Below are positions 43,076-48,702 of a stretch of DNA of 48,702 bases, piece after piece. The notes under the pieces are model-generated. The model worked only from the letters and a program-made list of their open reading frames with translations. It had not been told where the DNA came from and searched no databases. Position 1 is the stretch's first letter. Each line of letters begins with the position of its first letter. The translations under genes were made by a program, and so were the position numbers. The DNA comes from JAUREX01 sp964472135 (GTDB lineage Bacteria; Pseudomonadota; Alphaproteobacteria; Rhodobacterales; Rhodobacteraceae), in the NCBI GenBank assembly GCA_964472135.1, contig CAYYJB010000009.1, positions 1-48,702 on the forward strand, in the 5' to 3' direction.

Positions 43076-43090
43076 GAACTTTAGTGGAAC
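43076..43090 (-). promoter_or_regulatory. SOS (LexA) box, distal
   Basis: On the minus strand, GTTCCACTAAAGTTC is an exact GTTC-N7-GTTC box, ending where the TTGACA element begins. Together with the proximal box it brackets the promoter. It lies just past the recG stop. Confidence 0.8.
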
Positions 43091-43096
43091 ATCAAC

Positions 43097-45187
43097 CTAG
43101 CCGACCCCGATCAGCCGGATCGCCTGATCGCGCTCGAAGAACCACAGCAGCACCCGCGCCGCCCGGCCGCGCGTCCCGGTCAGGTCCGGGTCGTGCTCAA
43201 GCAGAGCGCGCGCGTCGGTCTGGGCGGTCGCCATCAGCCCCGCCTGCCGCTCGGGATCGGCGATGCGGAAACGCGGCAACCCCGATTGCGCCGTCCCGAT
43301 CGGATCGCCCGCCCCCCGGATCGCGAGATCCTCTTCCGCGATGCGAAAGCCGTCCTCGGTCTCGCGCAGGATCGTGAGGCGCCGGCGCGCCGTCTCTCCC
43401 AGCGGCGGTTGATAGAGCAGCAGGCAGCTCGAGGCCTCGCTGCCCCGCCCGACGCGGCCGCGCAGCTGGTGAAGCTGGGCGAGGCCGAAGCTCTCGGCGC
43501 GCTCGATCACCATGATCGAGGCCGCGGGCACGTTGACGCCGACCTCGATCACGGTCGTCGCAACCAGCAGCCGGGTGCTCCCGGCGGCGAAATCGGCCAT
43601 GGCGGCGTCCTTCTCGGCCGGCGGCAGGCGGCCGTGGACCAGCCCGACCACCCCCTCGCCGAAGGCCGCGCGCAGGGCCGCGAAACGCTCTTCGGCGGCG
43701 GCGAGGTCAACCGTCTCGGATTCATCGACCAGCGGGCACACCCAATAGGCCTGACGGCCGGCCGCGAGGGCGCGCGCCAGATGGGCCGTCACCTCGTCCA
43801 TCCGCTCGGTCGAGACGAGGACCGTCTGCACCGGCTTGCGGCCCGGGGGTTTTTCGTCGAGGACCGAGACATCCATGTCGCCGTGCCGGGCCAGCGCTAG
43901 GCTGCGCGGAATGGGCGTCGCGGTCATCACCAGCACATCCGCGCCCATACCCTTGGCGGCAAGCTCCATCCGCTGCGCGACGCCGAAGCGGTGCTGTTCG
44001 TCGACGACGGCAAGGCGCAGGTCGGCGAACTGGACATCGGCCTGAAACACCGCATGGGTGCCGACCAGGATCTGGAGCCGTCCCTCTGCCAGATCGGCCA
44101 GCCGCTCGCGCCGCCCAGCGCCCCGGTCGCGCCCGGTAAGCAGCCCGAGGCTGACGCCCGCCGCCGCCGCGAGCGGGGCGAGCGCCTCGAAATGCTGGCG
44201 CGCGAGGATCTCGGTCGGGGCCATCATCACCCCCTGTCCGCCCGCCTCGACCGCGATGCAGAGCGCGAGGAACGCGACCACCGTCTTGCCCGACCCCACA
44301 TCGCCCTGCAGCAGGCGGTTCATCCGGAGCCCCGCGGCCATGTCGGCCGCGATCTCGGCCAGCGCGCGTTCCTGCGCGGCGGTGAGCGGCCAGGGCAGGG
44401 ATGCGCGCACCCGGGCGCCGATCGCGCCGGTCGGCACGCTCGCCCGGCCCTTGCCGCGCCGCAGGCTGCGCCGCGCGAGCGCGAGGGTGAGCTGATGGGC
44501 AAAGACCTCGTCATAGGCCAGCCGCGCGCGCGCCGGGGCGTTCGGCGCCATGTCGGCGGGTGTCGCGGGCGCATGCGCCGCGACCATCGCGGCGCGCCAA
44601 GCAGGCCAGCCCTCGCGCGCGCGCAGATGCGGGTCGATCCATTCGTGCAATTCGGGCGCGCGCGTCAGCGCCGCGGCGGCCGCCTTGTGCATGAGCTTTT
44701 GCGTGATCCCGGCCGTCAGCGGATAGACCGGCTCGAAGGTGGGCAGGCTCGCGGCCTCTTCGGGGCGCAGGATGTGGTCGGGGTGGACGATCTGGGCGAT
44801 GCCGTCGAAGAGCTCGACCCGGCCCGCGATCACGCGCCGCTGGCCCGTGGGCAGGATGCGGCCCATCCCCTCGGCGCGCGCGTGAAAGAAGACAAGCGCG
44901 AATTCGGTGCGCGCATCGCGCACCATGACGCGCAGCGGCCCGCTGCGGCGGGCGGGCGGGATGTGGGCGCCGACCTCGACCTCGACCACGACATGGGCGG
45001 GCGGCACGACATCGCGCACCGACGCCACGCGCCGCCGCTCCACCCCCGTCTGCGGCAGGGTCAGGATCAGGTCGCGCGGCCGCGTGATCTCAAGCCCCGA
45101 GGCCAGCGCGCGCGCGGCCTTGGGCCCGACGCCCGGCAGCGTCTCGATGTCCGCGAACAGCGGAAAGAGGATCTCGGGCCTGCTCAC
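43097..45187 (-). CDS. recG: ATP-dependent DNA helicase RecG
   Basis: A 696-residue branch-migration helicase that remodels stalled replication forks. The N-terminal wedge domain (PLFADIETLPGVGPKAARAL onward) is followed by helicase motifs: Walker A GDVGSGKT, DEQHRFG, TATPIPRSLAL, EVGVNVPAASIM and QLRGRVGRGSEASSC. The start is GTG 45187 in the overlap GTGA with the ligA stop. The frame is open further into ligA, but that part is an antisense-like shadow. It ends 76 bp before the micropeptide start, on the same strand. Confidence 0.95.
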   Translation of the reverse strand: MSRPEILFPLFADIETLPGVGPKAARALASGLEITRPRDLILTLPQTGVERRRVASVRDVVPPAHVVVEVEVGAHIPPARRSGPLRVMVRDARTEFALVFFHARAEGMGRILPTGQRRVIAGRVELFDGIAQIVHPDHILRPEEAASLPTFEPVYPLTAGITQKLMHKAAAAALTRAPELHEWIDPHLRAREGWPAWRAAMVAAHAPATPADMAPNAPARARLAYDEVFAHQLTLALARRSLRRGKGRASVPTGAIGARVRASLPWPLTAAQERALAEIAADMAAGLRMNRLLQGDVGSGKTVVAFLALCIAVEAGGQGVMMAPTEILARQHFEALAPLAAAAGVSLGLLTGRDRGAGRRERLADLAEGRLQILVGTHAVFQADVQFADLRLAVVDEQHRFGVAQRMELAAKGMGADVLVMTATPIPRSLALARHGDMDVSVLDEKPPGRKPVQTVLVSTERMDEVTAHLARALAAGRQAYWVCPLVDESETVDLAAAEERFAALRAAFGEGVVGLVHGRLPPAEKDAAMADFAAGSTRLLVATTVIEVGVNVPAASIMVIERAESFGLAQLHQLRGRVGRGSEASSCLLLYQPPLGETARRRLTILRETEDGFRIAEEDLAIRGAGDPIGTAQSGLPRFRIADPERQAGLMATAQTDARALLEHDPDLTGTRGRAARVLLWFFERDQAIRLIGVG

Positions 45188-47343
45188 GCCGTGCCGACGA
45201 GGTCGCGCCAGGCGGCTTCGTCGATGACCTTCACGCCGAGGCGTTCGGCCTCGCGCGCCTTCGACCCCGCGCCCGGGCCCGCCACGACCAGGTCGGTCCG
45301 CGCCGAGACTGAGCCCGCGACGCGCGCCCCGAGCGCCTCGGCCCGCGCCTTGGCCTCGGCCCGCGTCATCGTCTCGAGCGTGCCGGTGAACACGACCGTG
45401 AGGCCCGCGACCGCGCTTTGCGCCGCGACGGGGGCCATGGGCTGGGGCGTGATCTGCGAGAGCAGCGCCTCGAAGGCTGCCCGCTCGGCCGGCTGGCGAA
45501 AGGCCGTGACGAGCGCCCCCGCGAGCACCTCGCCCACCCCGTCGATGGCGTTGAGGTCGGCCCACGCCGCCCCCTCGCGGTCGCCGGCCGCCGTCATCGC
45601 CCCGGCGAAGGCGTCCCATGTGCCGTAATGGCGCGCGAGCAGCGCGGCCGTCGCCTGACCGACGTGGCGGATCCCGAGGGCGAAGATCAGCCGGTCGAGC
45701 GCGATCTCGCGCCGCGCCTCGATCGCGCGAAAGAGGTTCTCGGCCGAGGTCGCGCCCCAGCCGAAGCGGTCCGCCAGATGCTCGGGCCGAGCCGCGTCGC
45801 GGGCGGCAAGGGTGAAGATGTCGGCAGGGCTGCGCAGCGGCAGGTCGGGGTCGGACCAGAAGGCCTCGATCTGCTTGGCCCCGAGCCCCTCGATGTCGAA
45901 GGCGTCGCGGCTGACGAAATGCTTCAGCCGCTCCATCGCCTGCGCCGGGCAGCCGAGGCCGCCGGTGCAGCGGCGCACCGAATCGCCCGCCTCGCGCACG
46001 GCCTCCGACCCGCAGGCGGGGCAGCGGTCGGGAAAGGCGAAGGGCAGGGCGTGGGCGGGGCGGGCGTCCGCATCGACATCAGCGATCTTGGGGATCACGT
46101 CGCCCGCCCGATAGACCTGCACGAGGTCGCCCTCGCGGATGTCCTTGCCGCCCCGGATCGGCGCGCCCTTCGCGTCGTGGCCGGCGATGTAGTCCTCGTT
46201 GTGCAGCGTGGCGTTCGAGACCACGACCCCCCCCACCGTCACCGGTGCGAGCCGCGCCACGGGCGAGAGCGCGCCGGTGCGGCCGACCTGGATCTCGATC
46301 CGTTCGAGCCGTGTCCAGGCGGTTTCGGCCGAGAACTTGTGCGCGATGGCCCAGCGCGGTGTCGTCGCGCGCATCCCGAGGCGGGCCTGCAGCCCGAGGT
46401 CGTCGACCTTGTAGACGACGCCGTCGATGTCATAGCCCAGCGTGCCGCGCTGCGCCTCGATCAGGCGGTAGTGGTCGATCAGCGCGGCAAGCCCCGTGCA
46501 GCGGACCATGAGCGGGTTCGTCCGCAGCCCCAGCGCCGCGAGGCGCGCGACCGCTTCGGTCTGCGTCTGCCCGAGCGGGGCCGAGACCTCTCCCCAGCCA
46601 TAGGCGAAAAAGCGCAGCGGCCGCCCGGCGGTGATCGCGGGGTCGAGCTGGCGCAGGCTGCCCGCGGCGGCGTTGCGCGGATTGGCAAAGGTCTTGTCGC
46701 CGCGCGCGGCCTGCTGGGCATTGAGGCGCGCGAAATCGGCATGCCCCATGTAGACCTCGCCGCGCACCTCGAGCACCTCGGGCGCGCCCGGCAGATGGTC
46801 GGGGATGTCGCGGATCGTGCGGGCGTTGGCGGTCACGTTCTCGCCCGTCTCGCCATCGCCGCGCGTCGCGGCATGGACAAGCCGCCCCCCCTCGTACCGC
46901 AGGCTGAGCGAGAGGCCGTCGATCTTGGGTTCGGCCGTATAGGCGAGCGTTTCGGGCTCGATCCCGAGGAAGCGGCTGGTCTGGAGGTCAAAATCAACGA
47001 CGTCGCCCGGCGAGAACGCGTTGGCGAGGCTCAGCATCGGGCGGGCGTGGCGGATCTTGCCGAAGCCCTCGGCCGGCGCGGCGCCGGTGCGCCGGCTCGG
47101 GCTATCGGGGCGGATCAGCCGGGGGAATGCCGCCTCGATCTCGGCGTTGCGCCGGCGCAGCGCGTCATATGCGGCATCCGTCATGATCGGCGCGTCGGCG
47201 CCGTGATAGGCCTCGTCCGCGCGCAGGATCAGGGGCGCGAGGCGCGCGAGTTCCGCCGCCGCCTCGGCCTCGGTCATCGCCGCGGGATCGGGGAGCGCCC
47301 GGTGTTCGCCGCCCGGCGCCGCCGTTTCGCGATCCTCTGCCAT
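45184..47343 (-). CDS. ligA: NAD+-dependent DNA ligase
   Basis: 719 residues, the replicative ligase. Adenylation lysine K140 is in AEPKIDGLSLSLRYE, with GDGETGENVTANARTI, VLEVRGEVYM, the oligonucleotide-binding region (GDVIPKIADV) and a Zn finger with four cysteines (RCPACGSE and RRCTGGLGCP). Helix-hairpin-helix repeats (GLGAKQIEAFW and IDGVGEVLAG) and a BRCT domain at the end (TVVFTGTLETMTRAEAKARA) complete the family order. It is coupled to recG by a 4-bp overlap and sits upstream of it on the minus strand. Confidence 0.97.
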   Translation of the reverse strand: MAEDRETAAPGGEHRALPDPAAMTEAEAAAELARLAPLILRADEAYHGADAPIMTDAAYDALRRRNAEIEAAFPRLIRPDSPSRRTGAAPAEGFGKIRHARPMLSLANAFSPGDVVDFDLQTSRFLGIEPETLAYTAEPKIDGLSLSLRYEGGRLVHAATRGDGETGENVTANARTIRDIPDHLPGAPEVLEVRGEVYMGHADFARLNAQQAARGDKTFANPRNAAAGSLRQLDPAITAGRPLRFFAYGWGEVSAPLGQTQTEAVARLAALGLRTNPLMVRCTGLAALIDHYRLIEAQRGTLGYDIDGVVYKVDDLGLQARLGMRATTPRWAIAHKFSAETAWTRLERIEIQVGRTGALSPVARLAPVTVGGVVVSNATLHNEDYIAGHDAKGAPIRGGKDIREGDLVQVYRAGDVIPKIADVDADARPAHALPFAFPDRCPACGSEAVREAGDSVRRCTGGLGCPAQAMERLKHFVSRDAFDIEGLGAKQIEAFWSDPDLPLRSPADIFTLAARDAARPEHLADRFGWGATSAENLFRAIEARREIALDRLIFALGIRHVGQATAALLARHYGTWDAFAGAMTAAGDREGAAWADLNAIDGVGEVLAGALVTAFRQPAERAAFEALLSQITPQPMAPVAAQSAVAGLTVVFTGTLETMTRAEAKARAEALGARVAGSVSARTDLVVAGPGAGSKAREAERLGVKVIDEAAWRDLVGTA

Positions 47344-47388
47344 GGTGCCCCCCGCATTGCCCCGCCGACAGTCTAGGGCGGCGGCCGG

Positions 47389-47407
47389 GGGGCGTCCAGA
47401 ACGCCCC
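47389..47407 (-). terminator. Terminator-like hairpin after ctrA
   Basis: GGGGCGT-N5-ACGCCCC is a perfect 7-bp stem directly adjoining the ctrA stop on the minus strand. It lies in the short gap before ligA. No U-tract follows, but the position fits termination or insulation. Confidence 0.55.
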
Positions 47408-48115
47408 TCAGGCGCCGATCGCGATGCGGGCGCGCGCGGGGGCGGGGTCGCGCATCACATAGCCCCGGCCCCAGACCGTCTCGACGCAGGTCTCGCCCCC
47501 CGTCGCCTCGGCGAGTTTCTTGCGCAGCTTGCAGATGAAGACATCGATGATCTTCAACTCGGGTTCGTCCATGCCGCCGTAGAGATGGTTGAGGAACATC
47601 TCCTTGGTCAGCGTCGTGCCCTTGCGCAGGCTCAGAAGCTCGAGCATCTGGTATTCCTTGCCCGTCAGGTGGACAGGCTTGCCGTCGACCTGGACCGTCT
47701 TGGTGTCGAGGCAGACCTCGATCGGGCCGGTGCGGATCACCGATTGCGCGTGCCCCTTGGAGCGGCGGATGATCGCGTGGATGCGCGCCACCAGTTCCTC
47801 GCGGTGGAAGGGCTTGGTGAGGTAGTCGTCCGCGCCCTGGCCGAAGCCCTTGATCTTGCTGTCGGTATCGCCGACGCCCGAGAGGATGAGGATCGGCGTC
47901 TCGATCCGCGCGATGCGGATCTGGCGCAGCACCTCGTGCCCGGTCATGTCGGGCAGGTTGAGGTCGAGCAGGATCAGATCATAGTCGTAGAGCTTCGCGA
48001 GGTCGATCCCCTCCTCTCCCAGATCGGTGCGATAGACGTTGAGGTTGGCATGCTCGAGCATCATCTCGATGCTGCGGGCGGTGACTGGATCGTCCTCGAT
48101 CAGAAGAATGCGCAT
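47408..48115 (-). CDS. ctrA: Cell-cycle/flagellar response regulator CtrA
   Basis: A 235-residue OmpR/PhoB-type response regulator. The receiver has the phosphoacceptor D51 in LLDLNLPD, with DD near the start and K in LTKPFHREEL. The winged-helix DNA-binding part VHLTGKEYQMLELLSLRKGT, then LTKEMFLNHLYGGMDEPELK, then VETVWGRGYVMRDP is nearly identical to CtrA of other Rhodobacterales. In this order it mainly controls flagellar, chemotaxis and gene-transfer-agent functions and is usually not essential. It is normally phosphorylated through CckA and ChpT, which are not in the window. Confidence 0.97.
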   Translation of the reverse strand: MRILLIEDDPVTARSIEMMLEHANLNVYRTDLGEEGIDLAKLYDYDLILLDLNLPDMTGHEVLRQIRIARIETPILILSGVGDTDSKIKGFGQGADDYLTKPFHREELVARIHAIIRRSKGHAQSVIRTGPIEVCLDTKTVQVDGKPVHLTGKEYQMLELLSLRKGTTLTKEMFLNHLYGGMDEPELKIIDVFICKLRKKLAEATGGETCVETVWGRGYVMRDPAPARARIAIGA

Positions 48116-48122
48116 GTCAAAT

Positions 48123-48127
48123 GACTC
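48123..48127. promoter_or_regulatory. GANTC (CcrM) site next to the ctrA start
   Basis: GACTC lies 8 bp upstream of the ctrA ATG. In Caulobacter a CcrM-methylatable GANTC in a ctrA promoter couples expression to replication. Here it is within the 5' leader, so relevance is uncertain. Confidence 0.25.
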
Positions 48128-48181
48128 CGTTCTGGGATCACTGGATCCGAAGGTCTGCTGACCGAACATCCGCCCAAATCG

Positions 48182-48196
48182 TTAACGCCCCGTTAT
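48182..48196. promoter_or_regulatory. Candidate CtrA box upstream of ctrA
   Basis: TTAA-N7-TTAT (TTAACGCCCCGTTAT) matches the consensus TTAA-N7-TTAA at 7 of 8 positions. It lies 67-81 bp upstream of the ctrA ATG, consistent with autoregulation. Confidence 0.5.
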
Positions 48197-48226
48197 CACC
48201 CACAAGAATGGCTCAAGGATGCCCGA

Positions 48227-48496
48227 TCAGCGGCGATATTTCCAGACCTGCGTCGTGCGCAGGCCATTGAGCCCGTCGAGATCGTAGAGCGCGACCCAGC
48301 GCTCGACCTCTTCGGGGCTGAGCGACCAGCGCGCGCAGGCCTGTTCGGCCGAGATCGCGCCGGCGCGGAGCGCGCGCACGACCTCGGCCTTGCGCTCGGC
48401 GCTCCAGCGGCTGAGCGTCGCGGGCGGCAGATCGAATGGGGGCTCGGCCACCGGGGGTGGCGGGTTGGTGGCGGGGGGGGTTATGAGCGTATCCAT
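48227..48496 (-). CDS. sciP: DUF1153 protein, probable CtrA inhibitor SciP
   Basis: 89 residues: a proline-rich N-terminus (about 1-27), then a trihelical HTH-like domain LSRWSAERKAEVVRALRAGA, then ISAEQACARWSLSPEEVERW, then a C-terminal GLNGLRTTQVWKYR. This matches DUF1153, the family of Caulobacter SciP, a small protein that binds CtrA and blocks RNA polymerase recruitment. It lies directly upstream of ctrA on the same strand (111 bp apart), supporting a regulatory partnership. Identity to SciP is inferred from the family, not measured. Confidence 0.82.
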   Translation of the reverse strand: MDTLITPPATNPPPPVAEPPFDLPPATLSRWSAERKAEVVRALRAGAISAEQACARWSLSPEEVERWVALYDLDGLNGLRTTQVWKYRR

Positions 48497-48520
48497 GACG
48501 GCGACCCTCGCGCAGAGGTT

Positions 48521-48535
48521 TTAACGCAGGGTGAA
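48521..48535. promoter_or_regulatory. Candidate CtrA box upstream of sciP
   Basis: TTAA-N7-TGAA (TTAACGCAGGGTGAA) matches the CtrA consensus at 7 of 8 positions. It is 25-39 bp upstream of the sciP ATG, close enough to control its promoter. In Caulobacter sciP is CtrA-activated. Confidence 0.4.
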
Positions 48536-48599
48536 GCCCGGGCTTGAGAAATCAGGCATTTTCGATGTATTGCAGGTTTTTCCCTTCGGAAGCCGCCCC

Positions 48600-48702
48600 A
48601 TGTCGCTCGATCATCCGCTTAATTCGCTAGGCCTGCCCAAGTCGCCCTCGGCGACGCGCGTCGTCGTGGCGATGTCCGGGGGCGTGGACAGCTCGGTTGT
48701 CG
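48600..48702 (+). CDS. mnmA: tRNA-specific 2-thiouridylase MnmA, 5' part only
   Basis: Only 34 codons are visible from ATG 48600 before the window ends. After a short lead (MSLDHPLNSLGLPKSPSATR) comes VVVAMSGGVDSSVV, the PP-loop ATP pyrophosphatase motif that starts MnmA, which makes 2-thiouridine at the wobble position (U34) of Lys/Glu/Gln tRNAs. Other PP-loop enzymes share SGGVDSS, but this lead sequence fits MnmA of Rhodobacterales. It is divergent from sciP. Confidence 0.85.
   Translation, partial: MSLDHPLNSLGLPKSPSATRVVVAMSGGVDSSVV

Noticed and set aside
43097..45619. 840-residue RecG starting inside ligA
   Set aside because: The N-terminal extension is low-complexity out-of-frame ligA sequence; GTG 45187 overlaps the ligA stop by four bases and begins at the normal RecG start.

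Overview
This window is GC-rich chromosomal DNA from an alphaproteobacterium, almost certainly in the order Rhodobacterales. The evidence is the gene content and order (murA, a DUF2948 gene, hisD, a UPF0262 gene and a low-molecular-weight phosphatase; ccoNOQP followed by ccoGHIS; ctrA next to a DUF1153/SciP gene), near-canonical CtrA and CcoN proteins, a GTTC-N7-GTTC type SOS box and FNR boxes. It is draft sequence. A run of exactly 100 N (4782-4881) is flanked on both sides by the same 55 bases, so the gap looks like an assembly placeholder between overlapping contigs, not missing DNA. No rRNA, tRNA, CRISPR array, insertion sequence or prophage was seen. No stretch longer than 300 bases lacks a gene.

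Layout: 1-6465 holds ispG (cut by the left edge), a small conserved-looking ORF, murA, a DUF2948 gene, hisD, a membrane protein broken by the gap, a UPF0262 gene and a tyrosine phosphatase. 6546-13745 holds a voltage-gated-type K+ channel, an orphan peptide-type ABC binding protein, aspartate aminotransferase, an XRE regulator overlapping sdhE, a MarR regulator, the Mrp Fe-S carrier and asd. 13806-18458 holds an MFS transporter and, divergently, a TPP riboswitch controlling the thiBPQ thiamine importer. 18455-24685 holds an IalB-like exported protein, a rhizobial-type asparaginase, prfB, a DUF2189 membrane protein, a SulP transporter and a GntR regulator. 24855-30655 is a compact flagellar block (motB-flgE-flgK-flgL-flgI).

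30665-40300 is the microaerobic respiration locus. It has a DeoR/GlpR-type regulator, a universal stress protein and, divergently, the complete cbb3 oxidase operon ccoNOQP with its assembly operon ccoGHIS. Two FNR boxes lie in the shared promoter region. 40355-47343 holds a YmdB-like phosphoesterase, an EamA exporter, hisI, a NifU/IscU-like scaffold, a 38-residue membrane micropeptide, recG and ligA. 47408 to the right edge holds ctrA, the DUF1153/SciP-type gene and the first codons of mnmA.

The most interesting item is the 38-codon gene at 42904-43020 on the minus strand. It is preceded by a strong Shine-Dalgarno sequence and by two exact alphaproteobacterial LexA boxes (GTTC-N7-GTTC, one on each strand) around a TTGACA element. 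It encodes a single-span membrane peptide, which makes it a candidate SOS-induced micropeptide comparable in concept to Caulobacter SidA or E. coli TisB. The ctrA/sciP end and the flagellar block also carry candidate CtrA sites. Several convergent gene pairs are packed so tightly that they share stop-codon bases.
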